NCBI GenBank assembly: GCA_040221975.1
Contig: JAVJWR010000036.1
Location: 248,001-312,000, forward strand
Length of the DNA: 64,000 nucleotides
DNA from: Haliea sp040221975
Lineage (GTDB): Bacteria > Pseudomonadota > Gammaproteobacteria > Pseudomonadales > Halieaceae
Reading direction: 5' to 3'
In this document: positions 49,166-58,061 of the stretch, one piece after another
Position numbering within the stretch: the stretch's first letter is position 1
How the letters are laid out: each line of letters starts with the position of its first letter
Program-made: the position numbers and the translations under genes
The notes under the pieces: generated by a model
Seen by the model: only the letters and a program-made list of their open reading frames with translations
What the model was told of the DNA's origin: nothing
Database searches by the model: none

Positions 49166-50500
49166 TCAGCCACTTTCCAGTTGCTTCTGGCGTTCGATTT
49201 CCGAATCCATGTACTGAATCCATTGCCTGGCGTACTGCGCTGACCGCTCGTCGCGCCCGGCGGCCTGAAACGCTTCCCGCGCCTTTTCATACTGCTTGGT
49301 ATTGAAGTAGGCCATGCCCAGCACCAGCCTGGCAGAATCCGGGCGGCGTACACCACCGCGCTGCAGGCCCCGGGTTATCGCGGTAATGGCCTCCTCATTG
49401 CGGTCGCCATCCAGATAGATGTTGCCCAGGCGGGCATAAAGCTCGCCGTCCTCGGACTTGGCTGCGGCCTTTTCCATTGCTGGAATCGCCTCTTCCACTT
49501 CCTGGGCCTGGCGCAGGGCATTGCCGAGAATCTCGTAATTGCGCGAGCTGTCCTCGATCGATTTGTTCTTGAGGCCCCTGTCCATCACCTTGGCGGCCTT
49601 GTAGGGCACCTCGGCATTCAGGTAGAGATAGGCCATGGTGACCTGCTCCGTCCCCTTGTCGAGCATGTCCTGCACATAGGCGGTTTCCATGGCGGCGAGC
49701 TGTTTGCTGTCCCGCTTCTGTTCGCCATACATGTGCGACAACTGGACCCAGTACTGCTTGTCAGGATAGTGCTTGAGCAATTCCTCCAGCACCCGCACGG
49801 TATTGGTGATGTCGCCTTTTTCAAAGTAAAGGAAGCGGGCCAGGTTGTACCACTGCTCCTTGGGCGTCTTGTCCTTTTCCTGGTACAGGGAGATCGCCTT
49901 CTCCACATTGGTCAAGGCCTTGGTGTAGTCGTTGAGCTGGTAATAGCCCTGGGCAAGAAGAACGTAGGCTTCCTCGTTCGGATTCTCGTTCAACTTGAAC
50001 CAGTCCAGCAGTGCATTGACCCCCTGCTGCCAGCGTTCCTGCACAAAGTACAGCTGGGCAATGGTATAGCGGGTATTGATCTCCATTGCCAGCGGGATAT
50101 CCGGCTGCCTGACCACGTTTTCATAGGCCTGCAGGGCAGCGTTGTAGTCTTCCCGGGTATAGTGTATGAAAGCGTACAGGTTGTAGACATTGGCGAGTTC
50201 ATAGCTGTTGAGTTCATTCTTGCCACCCGCGGACAGCATGTCGTCCAGAACACGCGAGGCGGTCGCCAGATCGTTGGCCTCGGCCGCCGCCTGGGCCTCG
50301 GCCAGCTTTTCATAAACCTGGTTGCGCAGCGCCGGTGTGCGCCGCGTCTCGCGTTGCTCGCCTTCCTCCTGGGCCACGGCCGCAGCAAACGGCCGCAACC
50401 CGAGTTCAGACTGGACCTGGGTCACGGCGACCTGCGCCACCGCCACCGGTAGCGCCAGCAGCGCTGCCCGCAGCCAAATACCGGAATCATGGAGTTTCAT
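49166..50500 (-). CDS. TPR-repeat protein of the TonB2 cluster
   Basis: 444 residues from ATG 50500. The signal peptide or anchor (ending about AVAQVAVTQ) is followed by at least six TPR-like helical repeats (such as EEAYVLLAQGYYQLNDYTKALTNVEKAIS and EEAITAITRGLQR). It is the last gene of the energiser cluster, 13 bases after tonB. TPR proteins recur beside TtpC/TonB2 systems and may scaffold the periplasmic part. Earlier in-frame sequence upstream of 50500 is not protein-like. Confidence 0.83.
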   Translation of the reverse strand: MKLHDSGIWLRAALLALPVAVAQVAVTQVQSELGLRPFAAAVAQEEGEQRETRRTPALRNQVYEKLAEAQAAAEANDLATASRVLDDMLSAGGKNELNSYELANVYNLYAFIHYTREDYNAALQAYENVVRQPDIPLAMEINTRYTIAQLYFVQERWQQGVNALLDWFKLNENPNEEAYVLLAQGYYQLNDYTKALTNVEKAISLYQEKDKTPKEQWYNLARFLYFEKGDITNTVRVLEELLKHYPDKQYWVQLSHMYGEQKRDSKQLAAMETAYVQDMLDKGTEQVTMAYLYLNAEVPYKAAKVMDRGLKNKSIEDSSRNYEILGNALRQAQEVEEAIPAMEKAAAKSEDGELYARLGNIYLDGDRNEEAITAITRGLQRGGVRRPDSARLVLGMAYFNTKQYEKAREAFQAAGRDERSAQYARQWIQYMDSEIERQKQLESG

Positions 50501-50513
50501 ACGTACCACCACC

Positions 50514-51122
50514 CTAGTTTTCCAGCTCATAGGTAAACAAGTTCTGCACGCCGGCCACCTCAATGGGCTCGCCGTCCACAACCCGCGGCCGGTACTTGAA
50601 CTTCTCCGCGGCCTTGACGGAGGCCGACTCAAATACCCCCGAGGGCTGGCAGTCAACCGCACGCGGATCGCGAATGGAGCCGGTGCGGGTTACCGTATAT
50701 TCGACGATACAGTAGCCCGAAATGCCGCGGGTCTGGGCCCGCCGTGGATAGACCGGGGCGACCTTCACAATGGGCAGGTACTCACCATCGCCACTGATTC
50801 CCGTGGCACTGATCTGCACATTGACCTGGGCCCTTGGTGCAGTGTTCACCACGTCCAGGTCCATGTCCATGTCGATATCCGGTGTCGGCAATTCAGGTGG
50901 CGGCTCTTCCGGATCTTCCACCTTGTCGGGCTTCGGCTGCTTGACGTTAACTTCGATCTCATCTTCGGGCACGATAATATCGGCAATCTTTCTCGCCTCG
51001 ACATCTTCCTGCTCGTACTCGGTATTGATGAGGCTGTGCATCAAGAAAAACAGACCGATCGCAACGGGAACCGCTACCAGTGCACCGACCAGCACCCTCA
51101 CAAAGCTACTGCCCATTACCAT
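50514..51122 (-). CDS. tonB: Energy transducer TonB (TonB2-type)
   Basis: 202 residues. It has a single N-terminal helix (VLVGALVAVPVAIGLFFLMH), a short acidic/proline linker (EDPEEPPPELPTPDIDMDMD) and a TonB C-terminal domain. The C-terminal domain runs from VAPVYPRRAQTRGISGYCIVEYTV to FKYRPRVVDG. Two Cys in this domain (GYC, VDC) may form a disulfide. The ATG overlaps the exbD stop as TAATG. An ATG at 51116 is an alternative start. The linker is shorter than in E. coli TonB, as expected for TonB2 types. Confidence 0.9.
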   Translation of the reverse strand: MVMGSSFVRVLVGALVAVPVAIGLFFLMHSLINTEYEQEDVEARKIADIIVPEDEIEVNVKQPKPDKVEDPEEPPPELPTPDIDMDMDLDVVNTAPRAQVNVQISATGISGDGEYLPIVKVAPVYPRRAQTRGISGYCIVEYTVTRTGSIRDPRAVDCQPSGVFESASVKAAEKFKYRPRVVDGEPIEVAGVQNLFTYELEN

Positions 51123-51538
51123 TAAACCTCGTCATCCGTTGAAATGCACGGCGGAGCTGTCAGCATGGGCCGCAATTCATCAATCAGTTGTTCCACGACA
51201 TATGCCGGCGTCTCACGGTCAACCTGGACCACCACGTTCGCCTGTGGTGCCTCTTTCTTGGCTGCTTCAGCCAGGCGCATGGCCCGATCCAGCGATACGC
51301 GGTTCTTGTCATAGTGAATCTCGCCACGACTGTCGACCGCGAAGATGATGGTACCGCGCTCGCAGGCTTCGGTGGTTGTGGCCTGGGGCTTCATCAATTC
51401 GACACCCGGCTCCTTGACGAACGAGGACGTCACGATGAAGAAAATCAACATGATGAACACGACGTCCAGCATGGGCGTCAGGTCGATGGTGCTTTCATTG
51501 CCGGCGGGCTTGCGCGCGGCGCCTTCTCTCATGCTCAT
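51122..51538 (-). CDS. exbD: ExbD-family biopolymer transport protein (second copy)
   Basis: 138 residues. A single membrane helix follows IDLTPMLDVVFIMLIFF, where the Asp is the proton-carrying residue. The periplasmic region ends in a charged tail. It forms the stator with ExbB for TonB. It is separated from the first exbD by 2 bases. Confidence 0.9.
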   Translation of the reverse strand: MSMREGAARKPAGNESTIDLTPMLDVVFIMLIFFIVTSSFVKEPGVELMKPQATTTEACERGTIIFAVDSRGEIHYDKNRVSLDRAMRLAEAAKKEAPQANVVVQVDRETPAYVVEQLIDELRPMLTAPPCISTDDEV

Positions 51539-51540
51539 GG

Positions 51541-51948
51541 CTACTGCTGCCCTCCGCTGGCCCAGTTGACCGAAGGTGCGCCCGCCTCGCGAGCGGCATC
51601 GGCCACGTCAACGACAGTACCGGACCGGGCACCTTTCTCGACCTTGATGGTGACGCCCTGTTCCGGATCGTTGGCCAGCAACCGCTGGATATTGGCGCGC
51701 ACCGCGCGCGTGTCAACCCGCCGATTCTCCATCCAGATCTGGTCGTCACTGCGAATCTGGACCAGGATGCTGGTGGCGTCGCTGGGGTCGGACTTGGAGG
51801 CGTCGGGCCGGTTGATCTCAACCCCTGCCTCCTTGATAAAGGACGCCACTACGATGAAGAAAATGAGCATGATAAACACGACGTCCAGCATTGGCGTCAG
51901 GTCGATCTCTGCTCCTTCCTCTTCATTATGTCTTGCAAGTCTGCGCAT
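51541..51948 (-). CDS. exbD: ExbD-family biopolymer transport protein (first copy)
   Basis: 135 residues, with the same IDLTPMLDVVFIMLIFF helix as its neighbour, so the two are recent paralogues in the transmembrane part. The periplasmic domains differ (EINRPDASKSDPS versus ELMKPQATTTEA). Two ExbD proteins in tandem are usual in TtpC-containing systems. Confidence 0.9.
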   Translation of the reverse strand: MRRLARHNEEEGAEIDLTPMLDVVFIMLIFFIVVASFIKEAGVEINRPDASKSDPSDATSILVQIRSDDQIWMENRRVDTRAVRANIQRLLANDPEQGVTIKVEKGARSGTVVDVADAAREAGAPSVNWASGGQQ

Positions 51949-51973
51949 CTGATAGCTACCTTTGGACGCCCGT

Positions 51974-52492
51974 TCAGTGATCGGACGTCAAGTTATCCTG
52001 AAGATATTCCTGTTCCCGCGTCGCCATGCGAGTGATGTAGGTGTTGGCGAAGAGCCCGGACAGTGCGGCTACCATGCCGGCCATGGTGGGGATGGTAGAA
52101 CGCTCCACCCCGCCGGCCATTGACTTGGCATCACCACCGCCGGTCACCGCCATGACGTTGAACACCTCGATCATCCCGGTCACGGTACCCAGCAGGCCCA
52201 GTAGCGGGCACAGTGCCACCAGCGTTGCGATCACCGGCAGATTGGCGTTGATCGCCTCGCGGCTCTGGGACAGCAGGCGCATGCGCACCTGCTTGGCGTT
52301 CCAGGACTTGCGCTCGGGGCGCGCTTCCCAGGCCTTGATCACCTCGAAGACTTCCTTGCGCCAGGTAAAGGTGAAATACCACAGGCGCTCAAAAATCAGC
52401 GTCCACATCACGAACACGAGGATAGCGATGAGCCAGAGCACATCCCCGCCCTTGTCCATAAAGGCGAGTACGGCGTCGAATATACCTCCCAT
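51974..52492 (-). CDS. exbB: ExbB/MotA/TolQ proton channel protein
   Basis: 172 residues with three membrane helices. The conserved LVALCPLLGLLGTVTGMIEVF and the third-helix region VERSTIPTMAGMVAALSGLFANTYITRM are ExbB-type. It is shorter than typical ExbB (about 240) because the cytoplasmic loop is reduced. It pairs with the ExbD proteins to harness the proton gradient. Confidence 0.88.
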   Translation of the reverse strand: MGGIFDAVLAFMDKGGDVLWLIAILVFVMWTLIFERLWYFTFTWRKEVFEVIKAWEARPERKSWNAKQVRMRLLSQSREAINANLPVIATLVALCPLLGLLGTVTGMIEVFNVMAVTGGGDAKSMAGGVERSTIPTMAGMVAALSGLFANTYITRMATREQEYLQDNLTSDH

Positions 52493-52506
52493 GGTCGAAC
52501 CCCTGT

Positions 52507-53886
52507 CTACTTGGCGTTGGCTTCGGAGTGCTCTGCCACGATGCCGGTCGCCTGCTCATTCAGTACGTGGATGATGCGCTGGGCGCGACCATTCACGATC
52601 GTATGCAGCAGCACGGTCGGGATCGCAACCAGCAGGCCCAGAACGGTAGTCACCAGGGCGCTGGAGATACCGCCGGCCATTGCTTTCGGGTCGCCTGCAC
52701 CAAAGATGGTGATGGCCTGGAAGGTAATGATCATACCGGTAACCGTACCCAGCAGACCCATCAACGGCGCCACCGCAGCGATGATCTTCAACAGGGTAAG
52801 ACCCGATTCCAGCCGCGGAGTTTCGCGCATCACGCCCTCGGCCATCTTGAGCTCCAGGGTCTCGGGATCCATGCCCGGGTTGTCCTCGTGAACCTTGAGC
52901 ACGCGGCCGAGCGGGTTGTTGCTGTTGGCAGTTTTGCTCTTCAGCTGGCTGCTGACCTTGGCGCCGACCACGGACAGGACGATCAGGCGGAAGATGGCCA
53001 GAATAAAGGCAAACACACCCACCGCAGTGATCGCGTAGCCGACGTAGCCGCCCTGGTGCCAGCGCTCTTCCAGCGTCGGGCTGTCGATGATGGCCGCCAG
53101 GAAGGAACCGCCAGTCGGACCGGTGGGGTCGATTCCAAATGTGTGCATGCCGCTGTCCGCGTGGGCCAGAGTCTCGGCCCAGCTGGTATAACGGCCGGCT
53201 GGCTGGCGCGGAAGCACGCTCAAGGTATCATTGTTGTAGGCAAGGTAGTTGCCCTCCATGTCGATGACGTTGAACGCACCGACACGCACTACTTCACGCT
53301 CTGAGCGCTCGCCCGCGGCACTGGCCACTTCGGCGGTGAACTCCGCCACGTTGCCGGTCTCGGTGATTTCCCGCAGCAGTTCGTACCAGACGCGCTCGAT
53401 TTCCTCGATGCGCGGCAGCTTGTCCGAGTTGCTCATCTTGTTGATCAACTCGCGGAGAAATTCTCCCCGGTCGGGATACTGCGCAGACACCAGTGAAACT
53501 TCGAAAGTGGACGCGAGGTCACCAGAGGCCGCCGTCAGGTGGCCAAACAGTTCGGTGAGGGAGCCGAGGCGCTCACGCAGCTGATCCTGCTTGGCCGCCA
53601 CCAGCAGTTCGTTTTCCTCAAACTGGTTTTCCAGCCGGGTGGATTCCTCCTCCTGGCGAGTGCGCTCGGCCTCAGCCTCCCGCAGCAAGCGTGCCTGGTC
53701 GGCCTTGGCAGCGGCGAACTCTCTTTCCCGTGCGGCGTTCTCGCGCGCCTCGGTCGCCTGGCCCTGCTTTACCAGGCCGAGCAGTTCATCGAGAGTCGCG
53801 GCCTCCTCCTGGGCATTGGCTGCTCCGGAAATGGCCAGCGCACCGCCCAAAACCAGGGCTGGAAAAATCTTGTTCAGCGCTTTCAT
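52507..53886 (-). CDS. TtpC-like MotA/TolQ/ExbB protein with periplasmic extension
   Basis: 459 residues. A signal peptide (ALAISGAANAQEE) precedes a coiled-coil segment at about 40-120 (EARENAAREREFAAAKADQARL). A globular region follows, then three helices of the ExbB/TolQ kind with VAPLMGLLGTVTGMIITFQ and SALVTTVLGLLVAIPTVLLH. The long N-terminal periplasmic domain defines the TtpC group needed by Vibrio TonB2 systems. It ends where the DUF3450 gene's stop begins, sharing one base. Confidence 0.88.
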   Translation of the reverse strand: MKALNKIFPALVLGGALAISGAANAQEEAATLDELLGLVKQGQATEARENAAREREFAAAKADQARLLREAEAERTRQEEESTRLENQFEENELLVAAKQDQLRERLGSLTELFGHLTAASGDLASTFEVSLVSAQYPDRGEFLRELINKMSNSDKLPRIEEIERVWYELLREITETGNVAEFTAEVASAAGERSEREVVRVGAFNVIDMEGNYLAYNNDTLSVLPRQPAGRYTSWAETLAHADSGMHTFGIDPTGPTGGSFLAAIIDSPTLEERWHQGGYVGYAITAVGVFAFILAIFRLIVLSVVGAKVSSQLKSKTANSNNPLGRVLKVHEDNPGMDPETLELKMAEGVMRETPRLESGLTLLKIIAAVAPLMGLLGTVTGMIITFQAITIFGAGDPKAMAGGISSALVTTVLGLLVAIPTVLLHTIVNGRAQRIIHVLNEQATGIVAEHSEANAK

Positions 53887-54671
53887 TATTCAGCCTCCGG
53901 TGCATGTACGGGCATGTTGAGAAGATCGATAGTGGCCTGGCGGTTGGCAATCCGTACGCCCTTGCGGATCTCGGCGGCGTAGTCGCCCGAATCCAGCGGC
54001 TCCCAGCTCCTGGTGTCGTTGTTCCAGACGCCGCTTTCATTGCCGTCGGTGCTCTGGTAGACCAGGGAAATCCGGCCGATGCGGAGGAAGTCCACTTCGC
54101 GGACGGAGCCGTTGATTTCGATGGCATCACTGTAGGTATCGAAGCCGCGGCCGTACTGAAGCTCAATATTGTAGGCTTCCAGCACCTGGCGGAACTTCTC
54201 GGCTACCGCCAGATCGGAGCGGTCGACGTTGTTGCGCAGGAACGCAATGCGCTCAAGACGCTCTTCGAGATTGAAGGGGACATCCAGCTTGATGAATTGC
54301 TCAAGGCTGTCAATCATGCGGATCACCAGCGGCGTCATCTGCCGCTGGATAACCGTGACTTCGTTGATGGACTCCTCGATGTCGTCAATGCGCCGCAGCT
54401 GGTTGTCGATCTGCCGCTGCAGGCGCGCGTTGTAGACCTTGAGGCCGTCAACCTGCTTCATGACCGCCTTGTAGTCGGTCAGCAGGTCGCGGGTTTCGTC
54501 CGCCAGGCGGTCGATCCTCACCTGCGACTCTCGCGCAGCCTCGTTGCGGGACTCCCCGACCTCCAGGATGGCGTTGAGGTTATTGGCTTGCACTGCTGCC
54601 GCGGCACCGAAAAGGGTGCCGGTGGCTACCAGCGCAGCGATCAATGCGTTCTTCAATCGATGCATAGTCAT
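53886..54671 (-). CDS. DUF3450 periplasmic coiled-coil protein
   Basis: 261 residues from ATG 54671 (a later ATG at 54665 is possible). The signal peptide ends near AAAVQANNL. A long coiled coil (ESQVRIDRLADETRDLLTDYKAVMKQ...) at about 35-150 is followed by a beta-rich end (RISLVYQSTDGNESGVW). DUF3450 is nearly always first in TtpC-TonB2 operons, as here. Its role is unknown. Confidence 0.87.
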   Translation of the reverse strand: MTMHRLKNALIAALVATGTLFGAAAAVQANNLNAILEVGESRNEAARESQVRIDRLADETRDLLTDYKAVMKQVDGLKVYNARLQRQIDNQLRRIDDIEESINEVTVIQRQMTPLVIRMIDSLEQFIKLDVPFNLEERLERIAFLRNNVDRSDLAVAEKFRQVLEAYNIELQYGRGFDTYSDAIEINGSVREVDFLRIGRISLVYQSTDGNESGVWNNDTRSWEPLDSGDYAAEIRKGVRIANRQATIDLLNMPVHAPEAE

Positions 54672-54933
54672 GGGAATTGTGCTTCCTATTTCCAACAAGA
54701 GTGATTCAGAGCTGAGACAGCGTGACTCGGTACTAGGTTATACGATACTGCGTTGTAAAGTGGAAAATTCTGGGTCGGTAAACCGAGGTGAAGAATTTAA
54801 ACCCATCACACCGTCATTTTCAATCAATCACAGGCAGCGTTCTGGTCATTTCCCCAAAACGGGTAGAAAGGTTACAGTAAAACCCGCCGCAATTGCCGAA
54901 AGTAACATTTGTTGGCGTCAAGCAACTGCATGC
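54672..54933 (-). promoter_or_regulatory. 262-base region upstream of the TonB2 operon
   Basis: Contains a good -10 TATAAC on the minus strand (54742-54737) about 65 bases before the DUF3450 ATG; no matching -35 is obvious. No Fur-box-like sequence was seen. No gene is evident in the rest. Confidence 0.35.
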
Positions 54934-55452
54934 TCATGCCTCCGCCCGCTCATAAACCACAAAAGCATAGGGATATGGGTTGTCAGAGGTCGCCGCGTGC
55001 TCTTCCCTGGCAATTTCCCGCCAGGCAGCGGGATTCAGCGGCGGAAACCAGGTATCGCCGGCAACTTCCGCGTGCACTTCGGTAACATAGAGGCGGCTCA
55101 CCAGAGGCAGGGCTGCCGCATAGACCTCCGCGCCACCGATAACCACGAGTTCCTCCGCCCCGCTCGCCGCCGCGAGCGCCTGGCCAGAGTCCAATGCCGC
55201 CTCGAGGGAAGCGGCCACCGCAACGCCTTCAGCGGACCAGTTGCCGCGCCGCGAAATCACGATGTTGGGGCGTCCCGGCAGCGGCCTGCCAATGGACTCG
55301 AAGGTCTTCCGCCCCATGATGACGGGCTTGCCGAGCGTGGTGCGCTTGAAATAGCGTAAATCTTCGGGCAAGTGCCAGGGCAGGCCATTGTCGCGGCCAA
55401 TAACCCCATTGGCGGCCATGGCGACCATCAAGGCAAGCCTGGCAGTAGTCAC
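54934..55452 (-). CDS. folA: Dihydrofolate reductase
   Basis: 172 residues. LALMVAMAANGVIGRDNGLPWHLPEDLRYFK is the classical start with the catalytic Asp at residue 34 or so, then VIMGRKTFESIGRPLPGRPNIVIS and ELVVIGGAEVY. It makes tetrahydrofolate for the ThyA reaction. Its gene starts 2 bases after thyA stops. Confidence 0.95.
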   Translation of the reverse strand: MTTARLALMVAMAANGVIGRDNGLPWHLPEDLRYFKRTTLGKPVIMGRKTFESIGRPLPGRPNIVISRRGNWSAEGVAVAASLEAALDSGQALAAASGAEELVVIGGAEVYAAALPLVSRLYVTEVHAEVAGDTWFPPLNPAAWREIAREEHAATSDNPYPYAFVVYERAEA

Positions 55453-55454
55453 CG

Positions 55455-56288
55455 CTAGATCGCCACCGGCGCGGCGATGTGCGGGTGTGGATCGTAGTCG
55501 TGCAGGCGGAAGTCCTCGAAGCGGTAGTCGTAAATCGAGGGCGGCCGACGCAGGATTTCCAGCCGCGGCAACGGCCTTGGCTCGCGAGACAGTTGCTCGC
55601 GCACCTGGCGGAGGTGGTTACTGTATATGTGCGAGTCGCCGGTACAGATGACGATCTCGCCTGGCTCAAGATCGCACTGCTGGGCGAGCATCAGGGTCAG
55701 CAGGGCCAGGCTGGCGGTGTTGTAGGGCAGTCCCAGGAAGGAATCGCTGGAGCGAATCAGCAGCTGGGACGACAGCTTTCCCTCCGCCACGTAGAACTGG
55801 TACAGGAGGTGACAGGGAGGCAAAGCCATCCGGCCCGCCCTGACATTGTCCTGCGGGCTCATTTTCTCGTCCGGCAGGAACTCGACGTTCCAGCCGTGAA
55901 ACAGGATGCGGCGACTGTCGGGATTGTTGCGCAGGCAGTCGAGCACGTAATCGATCTGATTGATGCTGCCACCGTCGCGGGTCGGCCAGGCCGTCCACTG
56001 GGCACCGTAGATCGGCCCCAGATCACCCGTCTCGGTAGCCCACTCGTCCCAGATGCTGACCCCGTTCTCTTTCAGCCAGCGGGTATTGGTGTCGCCACTG
56101 AGAAACCAGATCAGCTCGTTGACGATGCTCCTCAGGTGCAGTTTCTTGGTGGTAAGCAGCGGAAATCCGTCCGCCAGGTCGTGGCGAAACTGGCGCCCGA
56201 ACACCGACAGGGTGCCAGTACCCGTGCGGTCACCCTTGACGGTACCGTGATCGAGAATATCCTGGAGCAGGTCAAGGTATTGCCTCAT
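55455..56288 (-). CDS. thyA: Thymidylate synthase
   Basis: 277 residues. RTGTGTLSVFG, the folate-binding W segment (ELIWFLSGDTN) and catalytic Cys159 (MALPPCHLLYQFYV) are clear, as are RSSDSFLGLPYN and DSHIYSNH. It methylates dUMP. It is about 13 residues longer than the E. coli enzyme, owing to an insertion before the catalytic Cys (roughly residues 140-153). Overlaps lgt by 4 bases. Confidence 0.95.
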   Translation of the reverse strand: MRQYLDLLQDILDHGTVKGDRTGTGTLSVFGRQFRHDLADGFPLLTTKKLHLRSIVNELIWFLSGDTNTRWLKENGVSIWDEWATETGDLGPIYGAQWTAWPTRDGGSINQIDYVLDCLRNNPDSRRILFHGWNVEFLPDEKMSPQDNVRAGRMALPPCHLLYQFYVAEGKLSSQLLIRSSDSFLGLPYNTASLALLTLMLAQQCDLEPGEIVICTGDSHIYSNHLRQVREQLSREPRPLPRLEILRRPPSIYDYRFEDFRLHDYDPHPHIAAPVAI

Positions 56289-57094
56289 TTACGCGCCCCC
56301 CCGACGGTCAATCCCGGGCGACGATAGGCCCACCACAGCAGGAACAGGCCCAGCGCCAGCATCGGCAGGCAGAGCAGCTGGCCCCGGGTGAGCCAGCCAA
56401 AGGCCTGGAAGCCGATGTGGGCGTCCGGCTCGCGGAAAAACTCGGCGAGAAAACGCAGGCTACCGTAGCCCACGCAAAACAGCCCGCTGGCGGCCCAGGT
56501 CGGGCGCGATCGGGAAGTGAACCAGAGCATGATGAAGAACAGCAGCAGGCCCTCGAGGGCGAACTGATACAGCTGGGATGGATGGCGCGCCAACTGCAGC
56601 GGGTCATTGGGGAACACCATTGCCCAGGGCACATCCGCGGGTCGACCCCACAGCTCCTGGCCGATGAAATTTCCCAGCCTGCCCAGCGCCAGCCCCATCG
56701 GCGTCAGCAGGGCGGCGAGATCCAGTACCGTCCCTGGCGCCAGGCCGCGGCTGCGGGCAAACCAGAACAGGGCGACGATGACCCCGAGCAGGCCACCGTG
56801 GAATGACATCCCGCCCTGCCAGACCTGCAGCAGCCAGAGAGGATCCTCCAGCAGGCGTTCACCGCCGTAGAAGAAGGCGTACCCGATACGGCCACCCAGC
56901 ACCACCCCCAGGGCGCTGAAAAAAACGAGGTCATCGATGTGCTCTCGCTGCAGCGGCACATCGGGCCGGGCACTGCGCCTGACACCCAGCCACCAGGCAA
57001 AAACCAGCCCTGCCAGGTAAGTCAGTCCGTACCAGTGTACCTGGGCGGGACCCAGGGAGAAGGCAACGGGGTCGATATCGGGGTAAGGCAGCAT
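56285..57094 (-). CDS. lgt: Prolipoprotein diacylglyceryl transferase
   Basis: 269 residues and about seven membrane helices. HWYGLTYLAGLVFAWWLG, GVVLGGRIGYAFFYGG, SFHGGLLG and the signature GRLGNFIGQELWGRP with its Arg and Glu are diagnostic. It attaches diacylglycerol to lipobox cysteines, such as that of the protease at 5777. First gene of lgt-thyA-folA. Confidence 0.95.
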   Translation of the reverse strand: MLPYPDIDPVAFSLGPAQVHWYGLTYLAGLVFAWWLGVRRSARPDVPLQREHIDDLVFFSALGVVLGGRIGYAFFYGGERLLEDPLWLLQVWQGGMSFHGGLLGVIVALFWFARSRGLAPGTVLDLAALLTPMGLALGRLGNFIGQELWGRPADVPWAMVFPNDPLQLARHPSQLYQFALEGLLLFFIMLWFTSRSRPTWAASGLFCVGYGSLRFLAEFFREPDAHIGFQAFGWLTRGQLLCLPMLALGLFLLWWAYRRPGLTVGGARK

Positions 57095-57251
57095 AATCTC
57101 CAGTCTTCGGCACGTGGTGCGGGCAGTGCCGGCAAGGGCTCCCCGACCGGCCGCGAGTCAGGGCCGCTCATTATCGTGTACGCGAGCCCGATTCACAATT
57201 GCGGCGACAGCTGGCAGGATGCAGTCCTGATCCAAGGAGTGCGACCCCGCG

Positions 57252-58061
57252 ATGTGCCTGATTGTATTCGGCTGGCAGGTGAGGCCCGACTTTCCCCTGG
57301 TGGTGGTCGCCAATCGCGACGAGTTCCACCGCCGCCCCACCGCGCCCTCAGGTTTCTGGCCGGAGCACCCGCAGCTCGTTGCCGGCCGCGACCTGGAAGC
57401 GGGCGGAACCTGGATGGGAGTGACCCGCCAGGGCCGCTTTGCGGCGATCACCAACTACCGCGACCCAAGTCGCAGCCTGCCCGCGGCCCGCTCCCGGGGC
57501 GAGCTGCCGCTGGCATTTCTCACCGGCAGTGACACGCCGGAAAGGTTTTTGCAGCAGCTGGCGGACAGGGCCGGCGACTATGCCGGCTTCAACCTGCTGG
57601 TGGGCTCCGAGGGGCACCTCTGGTACTTCAGCAACAGCAGCGGCGAGAATCGGCCGCGGGCGCTGGCCCCGGGACTCTATGGGCTCAGCAATGCCCGCCT
57701 CGATACCCCCTGGCCCAAACTGGAGCTGGCGAGATCGCGGCTCGCGCCCCTGCTCGCCACCCCCGCGCTGAGCCACGAGGCGTTGCGCCGGGCGGTATCT
57801 GATCGCCGCCTCGCGGCAGAGGAGGACCTGCATCCGCTGGGCCTGAGCAATGGCATGGACAGGCAACTCTCGGCCCAGTTTATCGTCACCGCGGAATACG
57901 GCACCCGCTCGACCACCAGCCTCTGGCTGCAGCAAAGCACCGACACGGGTAGCCTGGCCGCCAGCTGGGAAGAGCTCAGTTTTGACCCGGCCGGGCGTGA
58001 AATCGGCCGCAGTAGCCTGGCGTTCAGCTGCGCCAGTGCGGCTCAGACCGGCGGCGCATGA
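57252..58061 (+). CDS. NRDE-family (TANGO2-like) protein
   Basis: 269 residues. It starts MCLIVFGWQV and contains VANRDEFHRRPTAPSGFW, the NRDE motif. GGTWMGVTRQGRFAAITNYRDP and GLSNARLDTPWPKL also match TANGO2 proteins, whose biochemical role is unclear (heme handling and Ntn-like fold suggested). It overlaps the convergent ptsP gene by 19 bases. Upstream 157 bases hold no other gene. Confidence 0.88.
   Translation: MCLIVFGWQVRPDFPLVVVANRDEFHRRPTAPSGFWPEHPQLVAGRDLEAGGTWMGVTRQGRFAAITNYRDPSRSLPAARSRGELPLAFLTGSDTPERFLQQLADRAGDYAGFNLLVGSEGHLWYFSNSSGENRPRALAPGLYGLSNARLDTPWPKLELARSRLAPLLATPALSHEALRRAVSDRRLAAEEDLHPLGLSNGMDRQLSAQFIVTAEYGTRSTTSLWLQQSTDTGSLAASWEELSFDPAGREIGRSSLAFSCASAAQTGGA

Noticed and set aside
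57095..57251. tRNA or small RNA between lgt and the NRDE gene
   Set aside because: No cloverleaf arms, no CCA end and no terminator were found.
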